Shown here one piece after another: positions 35,399 to 44,875 of a stretch of 64,000 bases of DNA. A program made the position numbers and the translations under genes. The stretch is from NCBI GenBank assembly GCA_963724985.1, contig CAVRWV010000033.1, positions 248,001-312,000 on the forward strand. Direction: 5' to 3'. Position 1 is the first letter of the stretch. Each line of letters starts with the position of its first letter. This stretch comes from JAJPJE01 sp963724985. GTDB lineage: Bacteria > Acidobacteriota > Terriglobia > Terriglobales > Acidobacteriaceae. The notes under the pieces were generated by a model. That model saw only the letters and a program-made list of their open reading frames with translations, did no database searches and was not told where the DNA came from.

Positions 35399-35411
35399 TT
35401 TAGTAGCTCGG

Positions 35412-36908
35412 CTACCCGATTCTCGCGCACACCGCTTTCGTCTCGGTGTACATCTCCAAGGCATCGTGTCCCATCTCGCGACCCCAGCCGGATTGCTTAA
35501 AGCCGCCGAAAGGCATGGCTGCGTCGAACACGTTATAGCAGTTGATCCACACGGTACCGGCGCGCAACTCCGCGGCGGTCGTGTGCGCCTTGTTGATGTC
35601 ACGCGTCCATACGGCTGCGGCGAGTCCGTAGATGTTGTCGTTCGCACGACGAACCAGATCATCGCTTCGCTCGAATGGAATCGCGGCAACCACCGGTCCG
35701 AAGATCTCTTCGCTCACCACCTTCATCTTCTCGTGCGTGTTCACGAGAACCGTCGGTTCCACGAAGTAGCCTTCCGTTCCGTGACGCTTACCGCCAACTT
35801 TGGCCTCGGCGCCTTCTTTCGCGCCTGACTCAAGATAGCCGCAAACACGGTTCATTTGCTCATCGGAGACCAATGGTCCCATCTGCGTTGCCGGATCGAG
35901 TCCATGACCCAGCTTAATCTTCGAAGCGTGCTCCGATACCCCCGCCACTACCTCTTCGTAGATATCCTTCTCTACGTAAAGGCGCGATCCGGCACAGCAG
36001 CACTGACCGTGATTGAAGAAGATCGCGCTGGCCGCTCCGGGAATCGCCGTCTTCAGATCTGCGTCTTTGAAAACTACGTTTGGCGATTTACCACCGAGTT
36101 CGAGCGAAACTTTCTTTAGATTCCCAGCAGCTGCCGCCACGATCAGTTTGCCCACTTCCGTAGATCCGGTGAATGCCACTTTATCTACGTCTGGATGCGC
36201 GGCAAGTGCAGCCCCAGCTGTTTCGCCATATCCCGGGACGATGTTTACCACGCCTTCGGGGAATCCCGCTTCCTGGATCAATTCACCCAAACGCAAAGCT
36301 GTAAGTGGAGTCTGCTCAGCGGGTTTTAGAACAACTGTGCATCCGGCGGCCAATGCTGGACCCAGCTTCCAGGCAGCCATTAACAGCGGGAAGTTCCAGG
36401 GAATGATCTGTCCTACAACTCCTACTGGCTCGCGCAAGGTATACGCAAAATAGCGGCCACCTTTGGGCGAGATCGGAATCGTGTTGCCCTCGATCTTCGT
36501 CGTCCATCCTGCCATGTAGCGGAACAGATCGACAGCGAGCGGCACATCCGCAACACGCGCAACGGTCAGCGGTTTGCCATTGTCCAGGCTTTCCAATTGT
36601 GCGAACTCTTCCAGATTCTGCTCGAGCAAGTCGGCGAGCTTCCAAATCAACCGGCCACGCTCTGAGGATGTCAGTCTGCGCCAGGGACCCTGGTCGAAAG
36701 CACGGCGTGCGGCGCTTACTGCAACGGCGATGTCTTCGGCGGCGCCTTCCGCAACTTGCGCCAGCACTTTGCCGGTGGCGGGATCATACGTAGGAAACGT
36801 TTTGCCGGAGATCGAATCGACCCATTGGCCGTTGATCATCATCTTGCGCGGTTTAGAGATGAAGTCGGATACACGTGGTTGGATTTGAATCGGGGACATA
36901 ACACTCAT
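35412..36908 (-). CDS. NAD(P)-dependent aldehyde dehydrogenase
   Basis: 498 residues from ATG 36908, placed 9 nt behind a GGAG; other in-frame ATGs lie 27 nt upstream and 9 nt downstream. Classic ALDH: IIPWNFPLLMAAWKLGPALA (cofactor), GSTEVGKLI, catalytic Glu in LELGGKSPNVVF, and catalytic Cys in FFNHGQCCCAGSRLYV (about residue 300), then EEIFGPVVAAIPF. The substrate cannot be told; closest in style to broad aliphatic or betaine-type enzymes. It oxidises aldehydes to acids in the cytoplasm. Monocistronic, with a shared terminator. Confidence 0.93.
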   Translation of the reverse strand: MSVMSPIQIQPRVSDFISKPRKMMINGQWVDSISGKTFPTYDPATGKVLAQVAEGAAEDIAVAVSAARRAFDQGPWRRLTSSERGRLIWKLADLLEQNLEEFAQLESLDNGKPLTVARVADVPLAVDLFRYMAGWTTKIEGNTIPISPKGGRYFAYTLREPVGVVGQIIPWNFPLLMAAWKLGPALAAGCTVVLKPAEQTPLTALRLGELIQEAGFPEGVVNIVPGYGETAGAALAAHPDVDKVAFTGSTEVGKLIVAAAAGNLKKVSLELGGKSPNVVFKDADLKTAIPGAASAIFFNHGQCCCAGSRLYVEKDIYEEVVAGVSEHASKIKLGHGLDPATQMGPLVSDEQMNRVCGYLESGAKEGAEAKVGGKRHGTEGYFVEPTVLVNTHEKMKVVSEEIFGPVVAAIPFERSDDLVRRANDNIYGLAAAVWTRDINKAHTTAAELRAGTVWINCYNVFDAAMPFGGFKQSGWGREMGHDALEMYTETKAVCARIG

Positions 36909-37189
36909 GCGGCACTCTCCTTCTGGACAGCTCACGCGGCACGCTGTCGCGCTGAATTTCGCGGACGTCTACCTTTATCGCTTCTGGAGTGATTGACTGC
37001 TAGTGGTGCGCCCGACTCCTGGCCGGGGGCGCCCGCCTATGTTCCTGCTTCTCGGCGTTCCATCCTCGACACGCCAAGCGGCGAGAACTGTATCACACTC
37101 GGGGAAGTTGCGGCAGGCGGGAGTCAAAACAAGAAGGTGTGCTGCTCTGCTAAGACGGGGACGGGAAGCTTCTCTGGAATTGAGTCTAG

Positions 37190-38005
37190 CTACTTTATGT
37201 ACTTCAACCCGTACTCATGATCCGAGCCAGCAACGTCGTCGTGCCAGATCACCTGGGCCGGTACAAAAATGTTCGCCGTATTCATGGTGAACGGAACCGC
37301 AACCTGCACCCAGTTCCCGGAGGCATAGATGCGCTCGCTGCGAAAGCGCAAGCCGCCCCGCGAGACGTCAATGATAGGAACGATCTCCTCGCTTCCCGGC
37401 TTTCGAATACAGGCGGTAAGCTTCAGGCGTGCACGTAGCGATTTGCGTCGATTCTCGGCTGGCTTCGCCAGTGCCTGCCCAATCTCTTGCTTTGTCGCGG
37501 TAACTCGACCGATCGCAAATTCTGTGCGGACCCAGTCGGTTTGTTCATCGCACTTCTCGCAAGTGCGCGGCAGCCGACCTTCGTCGTCCAAAGTTGCCAA
37601 TTGACTGTCGCTGAGCGGGACAACTTCGCGCGAGGTACAGTGCTTGCATTCCAGCAAGACTCGAAATAACGCCAGCTTTAAGGCCGATGCCGGAAAATGA
37701 ATTCCCCAGTAATCGAAGCTGCCTTCGAGGAAGCTGACTCCGTAAAGGATGCCTTCCGGAGTGCGCTTCACTTCTCCAATCACGCGGACGGTGATCTCTT
37801 CCCCCAGCATGCGCCGGAGCCGCAACTCCTGCTGAGGCACAAGAATTCGATTCAAGAGCAAACAACCGCCGTGCTCGCTTACGGACTCGGTCCGCGCGAG
37901 ATCGCGAAAACTGCCGCCATTGGATTCAATTCCGAAAATTTCCACGGGAATTTGAATCGCGATGCGGGCGCTGCGCCGGTGCTTTTGTGTCAGGTTGACC
38001 TTCAC
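37190..38005 (-). CDS. Double PilZ-domain protein with central zinc ribbon
   Basis: 271 residues. First PilZ-like domain (about residues 5-105) with RRSARIAIQIPVEI and SVSEHGGCLL. A four-cysteine ribbon follows at about 120-155: CKHC and CEKC. A second PilZ-like domain (about 185-270) has RRKSLRARLKLTACI and IIDVSRGGLRFRS. The arginine pair plus D/N-x-S-x-x-G is the c-di-GMP binding pattern; the second domain fits it best. Probably a cyclic-di-GMP sensor with a protein- or DNA-binding ribbon. Overlaps the upstream small membrane protein by 4 nt, so they are coupled. Confidence 0.8.
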   Translation of the reverse strand: MKVNLTQKHRRSARIAIQIPVEIFGIESNGGSFRDLARTESVSEHGGCLLLNRILVPQQELRLRRMLGEEITVRVIGEVKRTPEGILYGVSFLEGSFDYWGIHFPASALKLALFRVLLECKHCTSREVVPLSDSQLATLDDEGRLPRTCEKCDEQTDWVRTEFAIGRVTATKQEIGQALAKPAENRRKSLRARLKLTACIRKPGSEEIVPIIDVSRGGLRFRSERIYASGNWVQVAVPFTMNTANIFVPAQVIWHDDVAGSDHEYGLKYIK

Positions 38006-38562
38006 TTGACCTCGCTCAGATGCGCGAGTTCAGCACTCGCATTTCGGGTTCTCCAGCTTTGGAAGGCGAGCCACCCGGTTGTGCTCAACATACCCACCCA
38101 ACCCAGGCTGCGAATTACGCTCGCTATGCGCGTGTCGTACTGCAACACACCGAGGTGCGAGAAAATCGTATTCCAGTCGTGCTCAGGCTCACTGCCATCA
38201 CCGCCGGCCGAGACGAGCGGCAACTGCATCACACGCGCGTCAGCCATATAGGTTGCGGTGTACAGGAAATTCTCGAAAAAGAAAAACAGGCAGAATGTAA
38301 ATGCCACCGGCTTGCGCTCGACGAAGAAGTAGATCGCCAAAAGCAGAGGGACCAGCCACTGCAGGATCGTTCCGCCCCATATGCCGATCCACGGACCGAG
38401 CCAGCCAAAAAGCAAATGGCCGCCTTCGTGAACCACCAGGTTGGCATTGTCGATAAAGAGAAAGCCGCTTCGGTCGCGCGCCGCGTAGGCGAGGAACAGC
38501 GCATAGAAGGCCAGCCACGCCCATACCCGTGGCTTTGCCCATAGGCTCCCACTCTTCCTCAA
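38002..38562 (-). CDS. Small M50-like membrane protein with HEGGH motif
   Basis: 186 residues. Five or so hydrophobic segments. The motif VVHEGGHLLFGWLGPW (about residue 43) fits the HExxH zinc site of M50 membrane peptidases such as the M50B group, and lies inside the first or second membrane helix as expected. A second aspartate motif as in RseP is not clear, so peptidase activity is only suggested. The stop overlaps the PilZ gene start, so c-di-GMP sensing and this protein are made together. Function unknown. Confidence 0.6.
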   Translation of the reverse strand: MRKSGSLWAKPRVWAWLAFYALFLAYAARDRSGFLFIDNANLVVHEGGHLLFGWLGPWIGIWGGTILQWLVPLLLAIYFFVERKPVAFTFCLFFFFENFLYTATYMADARVMQLPLVSAGGDGSEPEHDWNTIFSHLGVLQYDTRIASVIRSLGWVGMLSTTGWLAFQSWRTRNASAELAHLSEVK

Positions 38563-38642
38563 CCCAAGGAAAGTTCACCCTACTAGGGTACTTTCATTCT
38601 GTTGAGCAGCCCATGGTACCGAGGTAACTCGAAATGGTGACT

Positions 38643-39566
38643 TTAGAAACGAATCGGTGGCGTAGTGTTATGAGCAGACGTCCATTCCTTCGCCTGTTGT
38701 TTGGCTTTGCTCAATTGTTCTGACGACATACGCGATTCAAATTGCTGCAGGAATTTCCTGTCTTTCTCTACTTTGGCCGCTGCCAGCAGCATCCAGGAAT
38801 AAGCGGCGACCAGATCTTCCGGCATGCAGTGCCCATGAACGTAGAGGCTGGCCAAATTCTCCTGGGCGTTCACATCGCCCTGGTCCGCCGAGAGCGCAAA
38901 CCACTTCAGCGCCTCGTGATGATCCTGCACCACGCCTTCGCCCTTCATATACAGCAGACCCAAGTTGTTCTGCGCTTGCGCAACGCCCTGCTCTGCGGCG
39001 GCTCGAAACCAGCGAGCTGCGGTTGACTCATCCTTCGGCAGCCCGAGTCCACGGTCGTACATCAGCCCGAGATTATTCTGCGCTCTGGCATCGCCGGATC
39101 GGGCGGCCACCTCGAACCATTTCGCCGCTTCTAGGTAATCCTGCTTCACGCCAGCCCCCGTGAAGTACACATTGCCCAGATTCACTTGCGCAAGCACTTC
39201 GCCGTTTCCGGCCGCGCGGCGTAACCACAGGATGGCCTGCTGCATGTCGACTTGCATGCCAAGGCCGTGCGTGTACATGTAAGCCAGATTGTTCTGCGCT
39301 GGACCGTACCCGCGGCGCGCAGCTTTGTGAAACAGCTGGTACGCCTCCTCGTAATCCTGCGCGACTTGTGTTTGCGTCAGATAGGCGAGGCCGAGCGCGT
39401 TCTGTGCCTGAGGATCGGTTTTCGCGAGTTTGCGCAGCGACTCGAATTCCTGCGGCGTGTACTTTTTTAGGGACGCGATAATACTTGCCGGTGTCTCGCC
39501 CAGTGAAGGCATGCACGCGATAACCAGCATGACGGCCAGAAAGGGGGTGAAACGGTGCCTGCCCAT
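38643..39566 (-). CDS. Exported Sel1-repeat (TPR-like) protein
   Basis: 307 residues from ATG 39566, directly behind GAGGAG, with a signal peptide (FTPFLAVMLVIACMPSLGE); an upstream in-frame start at 39749 adds 61 residues with no signal. Contains six or seven Sel1 repeats of 36 residues, such as AQNNLAYMYTHGLGMQVDMQ, AQVNLGNVYFTGAGVKQDY, AQNNLGLMYDRGLGLPKDES and AQNNLGLLYMKGEGVVQDH. Sel1 proteins serve as scaffolds in protein complexes, often in the periplasm or envelope. The partner is unknown. Confidence 0.85.
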   Translation of the reverse strand: MGRHRFTPFLAVMLVIACMPSLGETPASIIASLKKYTPQEFESLRKLAKTDPQAQNALGLAYLTQTQVAQDYEEAYQLFHKAARRGYGPAQNNLAYMYTHGLGMQVDMQQAILWLRRAAGNGEVLAQVNLGNVYFTGAGVKQDYLEAAKWFEVAARSGDARAQNNLGLMYDRGLGLPKDESTAARWFRAAAEQGVAQAQNNLGLLYMKGEGVVQDHHEALKWFALSADQGDVNAQENLASLYVHGHCMPEDLVAAYSWMLLAAAKVEKDRKFLQQFESRMSSEQLSKAKQQAKEWTSAHNTTPPIRF

Positions 39567-39795
39567 AACCACTCCTCGGGGGAAACTTGGTCTTGCAGGG
39601 CTTGCTTTGTTATTCCTCGATTGCTGCGCATCATATGAGAGCTGCTGCTTTCGTTCAAGTGCAAAAATGGGGTTTGGACGGCCTATTTCGCGGGGTAAGT
39701 GGCTTGGTTCTTTCGCGCCAGTCGAGGACGGAGCGTCCTGAATTCGCATGCTAAACTGACTACATACCTGAAGCCTCCTGAAGGCCGCTCAAGAT

Positions 39796-41035
39796 ATGGC
39801 AGAAATCCGTCGTAGAAAGTCCGTTACGTGCACGATCGGCAAAGTCCGCGTCGGCAGTGATGCACCTCTTGTGGTGCAGTCAATGACAAATACCGACACC
39901 GCGGACGTGTTAGGGACCGTGAAACAGGTGGAAGCTCTGGCGCGCGCTGGATCAGAAATGGTCCGCGTCACCGTGAACAACGATGACGCCGCCAAAGCTG
40001 TCCCCCAGATTGTGGATCTACTCGAGCGTCGCGGCATCGACGTGCCGGTCATCGGCGACTTTCATTACAACGGCCATCTGCTGCTGAAGAAATATCCGGA
40101 GTGCGCGCGCGCATTAGCCAAGTACCGCATCAACCCGGGCAATGTGAGCGTGGGCCGAAAAGACGACGACAACTTCCGCATCATGGTCGAAGTTGCTGTC
40201 GAAAATCAGAAACCGGTCCGCATCGGCGTCAACTGGGGATCGCTCGACCAGCAGTTGCTCACGCGCATGATGGACGAAAACTCCCGCTCTGCCGAGCCGA
40301 AAGAAGCTCGCGACGTGACCATGGAAGCCATGGTGGTAAGCGCGCTGAACTCCGCCAAGTTGGCGGAAAAATATGGGCTACGACGCGATCAGATTATCCT
40401 CAGCGCGAAAGTAAGCGGCGTTCAAGATCTAGTCGACGTATATCGGAACATGGCAGCGCGTTGTGACTATGCCCTGCACCTCGGTCTTACCGAGGCCGGC
40501 ATGGGCGCCAAAGGGATTGTCGCCTCTGCCGCTGGGCTAAGCATTCTGCTGCAGGAAGGTATTGGAGACACGATTCGCGTCTCTCTCACTCCTGCCCCCA
40601 ATGGCGATCGCACCGAAGAGGTGCTTGTTGGTCAGCAGATTTTGCAGTCCATGGGCATTCGCAGCTTCACGCCTCAAGTCACGGCATGCCCCGGCTGCGG
40701 ACGTACCACCAGCACCTTCTTCCAGGAGATGGCCGAGCAGATTCAAAGCTATCTGCGTGAGCAGATGCCTGTCTGGAAGCAGCGCTACACCGGCGTCGAA
40801 GAGATGAAGGTAGCGGTGATGGGTTGCGTGGTAAATGGCCCGGGCGAATCGAAGCATGCCAACCTCGGCATTTCCCTACCCGGCACGTTTGAAGAGCCGA
40901 AAGCTCCCGTATTTGTTGACGGCCGGTTGATGACTACACTTGCGTGGCGATCGCATTGTTGCCGAGTTCATCGACATCCTCGATAACTACGTAGACTCGC
41001 ATTACGCGGCCAAGAACGAAGCAGTCGCGCAGTAA
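39796..41035 (+). CDS. ispG: 4-hydroxy-3-methylbut-2-en-1-yl diphosphate synthase, with a +1 base near the 3' end
   Basis: Penultimate enzyme of the MEP pathway; a [4Fe-4S] enzyme. VVQSMTNTDTADV, GDFHYNGHLLL, NPGNVS and the cluster cysteines CPGCGR and MGCVVNGPGE are present. The reading frame breaks at 40942: an extra G after ACACTT turns the end into unrelated residues. Without it the protein ends RGDRIVAEFIDILDNYV and reaches TAA at 41033, giving 412 residues, normal for the family. Essential, so probably a consensus error. The 3' end overlaps the convergent membrane-protein gene. Confidence 0.93.
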
Positions 41036-41405
41036 CTTGCGACAACTTCACGCCCCGAGCTTGTATTTCCAAGACTTGCAGTTGCAGTTGCTTCAGGTCT
41101 TTCTGCACTTCGACCTGAGCAGCATGGATTCGGTGCTTGAGTAGTTCGACGCCACCCCACAGAAAGAAAATACAAGCGAGAAACGGCGCGCGTGGCAGAT
41201 GCGAATCGGCGTTTCCGAACCAGAGATACGCCGTGGCACTGGCAGCACAAAAGATCCAGAACAGCATGCTGAGTACATGCTCGACGCGAAGCCGCTTCTG
41301 ATCCTTCTCGATAATTTCCGCTACATGGTCGCGGTACTTTGAAAGATCCTCCGGTTGAGACAGCTGTGACAGGAGTTGCTGTCGCATGTCATTTGTGTTC
41401 TGCAT
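40968..41405 (-). CDS. Small membrane protein following an ECF sigma gene
   Basis: 145 residues. An N-terminal helical region (MRQQLLSQLSQPEDLSKYR and following) precedes two membrane segments (about residues 45-62 and 68-85) and a coiled C-terminal helix (AAQVEVQKDLKQLQLQVLEI). No zinc-finger anti-sigma motif is visible, although its place as the partner of the sigma gene suggests a sensor or regulator of it. The start overlaps the sigma-factor stop by 17 nt. The last 20 or so residues run antisense over the end of ispG and may not be real if the stop is misplaced. Confidence 0.6.
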   Translation of the reverse strand: MQNTNDMRQQLLSQLSQPEDLSKYRDHVAEIIEKDQKRLRVEHVLSMLFWIFCAASATAYLWFGNADSHLPRAPFLACIFFLWGGVELLKHRIHAAQVEVQKDLKQLQLQVLEIQARGVKLSQVTARLLRSWPRNASLRSYRGCR

Positions 41406-41946
41406 AGACTCCTCCCGAGATAATTGTTCTTAACGCTTTCTTCGCATAGTGAAGACGAGACTTGACGGTCCCTTCCGGGCAGCCAGTCGCCTCGGCGATC
41501 TCCGCTATGGAGAACTCTTCGATGAAAAAGAGCACTAACACTTCCCGATGCAAGGGTTGAAGTTCGTCCAGAGCACGATGGACCGCCGCAGCGTCGTCAG
41601 GAGTGAACGTCTCCTCACTGGCAACGTCGGCAATCTCGATTCCGGTAACTTCATAGTCCATACGCACACTCATGCGTCGCAGGTGATCGACCGAAATCCC
41701 GTGCGCGATGCTGTAAAGCCAGGGACGAACTGCGCCTGGATCCTTCAATTTTCGAATACTACGAAAGGCGCGTACCCAAACTTCCTGGAGAATATCGAGA
41801 GCGGCGTCCCGGCTGCCGGTAAGTTTTATTACGTAGTAGAGCAGTGGCGATTCCATCACCGATACCAGGTCGGCGTACGCTCCGGGTTCGTTGGTGCGAC
41901 AGCGCAGCGCCAACCACTCATCTCGAAGACGGGTCTCGATCTTCAT
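41389..41946 (-). CDS. ECF-type RNA polymerase sigma factor
   Basis: 185 residues. Region 2 (about residues 20-90) shows DALQE-like DAALDILQEVWVRAFRSI and LKDPGAVRPWLYSIAHGISVDHLRR; region 4 (about 125-175) shows LDELQPLHREVLVLFFIEEF, then SIAEIAEATGCPEGTVKSRLHYA. Domain layout and size are those of ECF sigma factors, which direct transcription from envelope-stress or nutrient promoters. Its cognate regulator is not certain; the overlapping membrane-protein gene is the only candidate. Confidence 0.9.
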   Translation of the reverse strand: MKIETRLRDEWLALRCRTNEPGAYADLVSVMESPLLYYVIKLTGSRDAALDILQEVWVRAFRSIRKLKDPGAVRPWLYSIAHGISVDHLRRMSVRMDYEVTGIEIADVASEETFTPDDAAAVHRALDELQPLHREVLVLFFIEEFSIAEIAEATGCPEGTVKSRLHYAKKALRTIISGGVYAEHK

Positions 41947-42014
41947 TCACTTATATGTCGAGGCAGAAGGAGAAAAGGTTCAATCGGCTTGGAAGATTTT
42001 AGGCCTGAATCGAA

Positions 42015-43640
42015 TCAACGCGCAGCCACTGCTTTCGTCAATAAGATTGCCGTCATCTTCGACATCGACTCGTAGTACCGCACGAAGCGTTGCGGCTCCA
42101 TCGCGTTATAGGGCACAAGGTTATGCGCCCAGCGGAATCCAATCGGCTGGTACCAAAGCTCAGCTTGGACACGAAATGGACCCTGCGACTCGCCAATTGG
42201 AACCGAATAGCGGACGAGATCCCCGGCATCCGTAAAGCTGGGATCCTCGGCCGCGTCCCCCACGACTGCAATATCTTTATCCGCTGTCTGCTTATCGAAG
42301 CCCGATGGCAACAACCGGCTGTCCTTCACGTAGCGGACTGCGGACAGCAGGCCAGTGGTTACACGACCTTCCGCATCCCCCAGGATCGGCTCGTAAATCT
42401 GCACTTGTTCACTACTGGTGATCTCGCGATAGAACGGCTCGTACTTCGATGGATCGGCATCGTTATCGTTACCAACAATGGATCCGTCCGGATTCAGTGC
42501 TCCAGACTCGAAAACCTTGCGACCATTGCGATCACTGATCACAACATGGAGCCAGGCGCGCCGCGAGGGATAGGCGGTAGGGAGTTTGTGGCCAGTCAGA
42601 TTCTCGACGAACACATCTGCCTGAATTTTGCCCCCCGTCGCGCTAACGCTTCGAATCGTCACACGCGCGGCTTGCGATTGCAGAAACGCAGCCGTTCTCT
42701 CCGCTCCCGAGGTCAATTCGGCGGGCAGGGCGGCAACATCAAGATCGGTGCGGTATAGGTTCAGCATCCGCTGCATCAGAAAATTACCGCCCACAAACAC
42801 ATGTTGATGCATTTCTGGCCGTGGCTGACCAAGTACTGAGGCAATCGGAGCATCTCCCTGCACCACTGGCATGTGGCAGTTCTGGCAACTGTATTTCCCG
42901 CGATAGTTGCTATGCCGCCACTCGAGATATGGCATCTGCTCCGGGAACCTGCCAAACTCCTTGCCGCCCGCCCCGAGAGCCGTCGTATAGAGCGTATGAC
43001 AAGTTCCGCAGAGATCCGACTCCTGAATATGCATGGCTTCCGTAGGCTGGAAGCCTCCCGTCGAGGTGTCCATGATGCGGGTTCGTCCCGGGTCAACCTG
43101 GTAAGGGCCGTATTCAGGATGATCGTTCTTCGACTTAGGCTGATCGACTACAAAGCCGCCATTGAAGCTCGCGTCGGTTCCCAACTTCTCTTTGCCAATT
43201 TGGTGACAGACCGAACACGTGACTCCGTCTGCGGCCTTCGCACTCTGCTTCTTGTCCTGATTGAAAGGAAGGTGCGAGAAGACTTCCCCCTTCTCGCCGT
43301 GCAGCTTTGCTTCGTATCGCGCAATTGGCATGTGACAGATGGAACATTCGTCTTCCACATCGGCCTTTGCTTGCGGATGATCGAGAGTTTCGCGGCGCAC
43401 ACTGGCCTGCCAATAAGGATCGCGCGAGGAGTTCGCCATGATGCTGGCACGCCAGTCGAAGCCGATGGAAACATCCTCGCCAGTCGATGTGGTCAAACCG
43501 TTGTGACAAGCGAGGCAGCGATCGGAGGTGTGGAACTCCGGCTGCAACTCGGCATGATTTCCCGACCCACGCAGGAATTCCGGCGTACAGATCAGCACCA
43601 GCAGCGCGGCCGAAATGTAAAGGGCTCGCTGGCGCATCAC
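42015..43640 (-). CDS. Exported multiheme (pentaheme) cytochrome c
   Basis: 541 residues with a signal peptide (ALYISAALLVLICTPEFLRG). Five CXXCH heme-attachment sites: CLACH, CSICH, CSVCH, CGTCH and CQNCH, all within the first 280 or so residues. A C-terminal beta-rich region of about 220 residues follows (VFVENLTGHKLPTAYPSRRAW), which resembles domains of cytochrome c552/NrfA-type or octaheme-like proteins. Carries electrons in the periplasm. It overlaps the cytochrome-barrel gene by 4 nt, so the two are made together. The required Ccm maturation system is present at 57-60 kb. Confidence 0.85.
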   Translation of the reverse strand: MMRQRALYISAALLVLICTPEFLRGSGNHAELQPEFHTSDRCLACHNGLTTSTGEDVSIGFDWRASIMANSSRDPYWQASVRRETLDHPQAKADVEDECSICHMPIARYEAKLHGEKGEVFSHLPFNQDKKQSAKAADGVTCSVCHQIGKEKLGTDASFNGGFVVDQPKSKNDHPEYGPYQVDPGRTRIMDTSTGGFQPTEAMHIQESDLCGTCHTLYTTALGAGGKEFGRFPEQMPYLEWRHSNYRGKYSCQNCHMPVVQGDAPIASVLGQPRPEMHQHVFVGGNFLMQRMLNLYRTDLDVAALPAELTSGAERTAAFLQSQAARVTIRSVSATGGKIQADVFVENLTGHKLPTAYPSRRAWLHVVISDRNGRKVFESGALNPDGSIVGNDNDADPSKYEPFYREITSSEQVQIYEPILGDAEGRVTTGLLSAVRYVKDSRLLPSGFDKQTADKDIAVVGDAAEDPSFTDAGDLVRYSVPIGESQGPFRVQAELWYQPIGFRWAHNLVPYNAMEPQRFVRYYESMSKMTAILLTKAVAAR

Positions 43641-44875
43641 CAGCCCTCGTTTAGTCTGCCGTCAGCCCAATCCCAGAGGACATAGAAAAGAACCTGCCGC
43701 GGGCGCCCTGCGGTATTGTTCACTGGAAAGCTGACCCCAACATTTCCACGTATGTGCTGACGCCTGCTGATAGTCACCTGCATCTCGGGCACGACATTCC
43801 AGTCCGTCCTCGCTCCAGTGACGAGATCCCTGCTCGCGAGGGCTTCAACCATCGGCGACCACAATCGGCCCAGACCGTGATCGGCTGCGAAGCTCTGTCC
43901 CACCACAGTGTTCCAGAAGATGTTCTGTGGCGCCTTGCTGGTATCCAGTGGCAAGTTCGCTCCGCCCTGGAATTGAATGAACGTGTTAGTTGGAAAAAGC
44001 TGATCGAACATTGCGAACGTTCCGAAGGTGGTTGTGCCAGTCCCGAGTCCCCGTGACTGATTGCCCGTAGGAGCAACCACCTCTCCCTGAAGGCTGAGAA
44101 TCGACCCGGTACGCAGACTGGAAAACATCACGTGTTTCAAGCCAAAAGTGATATCCCCGATGCCGCCGTACCAGGTCTGCTCGGGACGAGTGAAAACGAG
44201 CGGAGTATCAATTTCAATCTGATTTCTGATTCCAATTCTTTGCTCGTGGATCTCGTGGAATTCGACTCCAGACGGTCCTGAGATGTTGACGGCGCCCGTC
44301 AGAACCTCCTCGTCTTCCGGATAAGCCTTCTCCGTTCCCAGAGCTAATGGAAGATTCAACTCTCCGCGGGGCCAGTGCGGATTGCGGCAGAAGGTGCGTA
44401 TGTAGGCAATAACATTATCGACCTGCTGAGGATTCAGAGCCTCCGAAAACGACGGCATGATCTGCGAAAAACCTCGATACGGTCCGCCATGAGTGATGAC
44501 TGCCTTGTAGGCACTATCCAATTCGGGCGTGGTTTGATCACAACGCGTGAAATCGGGGAAGGTGCGTGGCGGGTTAAAACCAGCTATCGACCTCGGCATC
44601 CCTCTGCCGTCTGCTCCGTGGCAGGCAGCGCATGCCGAGTTGTATATCTTGCGGCCCACTTCAATATCGCCATTGCGAACAGGCTGAAGCGTTCCGGCGG
44701 AGCGAGTTGCAGCTTGGGCCACAAGAAACAGCACTGGAGCGCACAAGCACATTCCGACAATGGCCGTCGCCGTCAAACCATACTTGCGCAATGCATTCAA
44801 CACACGCCATCGCACTCTGGTGGGCAATCGCCCTTCCAAAACGTGACGTGCTGAATGATTAGCCCTCACACGCAA
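43637..44875 (-). CDS. Monoheme cytochrome c fused to a C-terminal beta-barrel-like region
   Basis: 412 residues. N-terminal charged stretch and membrane segment (GLTATAIVGMCLCAPVLFLV), then a cytochrome-c domain with CAACHGADGRG (about residues 83-93) and axial Met in SQIMPSF. The C-terminal 240 residues are rich in alternating strands (IGDITFGLKHVMFSSLRTG, GSILSLQGEVVAPTGNQ, VGVSFPVNNTAGRPRQVLFYV, ending DWADGRLNEGW), like an outer-membrane barrel of the phenol-pathway MetA type. Such a heme-plus-barrel fusion could move electrons across the outer membrane; this is inference. First gene of the two-cytochrome operon. The start lies on GTG/ATG options near 44875. Confidence 0.75.
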   Translation of the reverse strand: MRVRANHSARHVLEGRLPTRVRWRVLNALRKYGLTATAIVGMCLCAPVLFLVAQAATRSAGTLQPVRNGDIEVGRKIYNSACAACHGADGRGMPRSIAGFNPPRTFPDFTRCDQTTPELDSAYKAVITHGGPYRGFSQIMPSFSEALNPQQVDNVIAYIRTFCRNPHWPRGELNLPLALGTEKAYPEDEEVLTGAVNISGPSGVEFHEIHEQRIGIRNQIEIDTPLVFTRPEQTWYGGIGDITFGLKHVMFSSLRTGSILSLQGEVVAPTGNQSRGLGTGTTTFGTFAMFDQLFPTNTFIQFQGGANLPLDTSKAPQNIFWNTVVGQSFAADHGLGRLWSPMVEALASRDLVTGARTDWNVVPEMQVTISRRQHIRGNVGVSFPVNNTAGRPRQVLFYVLWDWADGRLNEGW

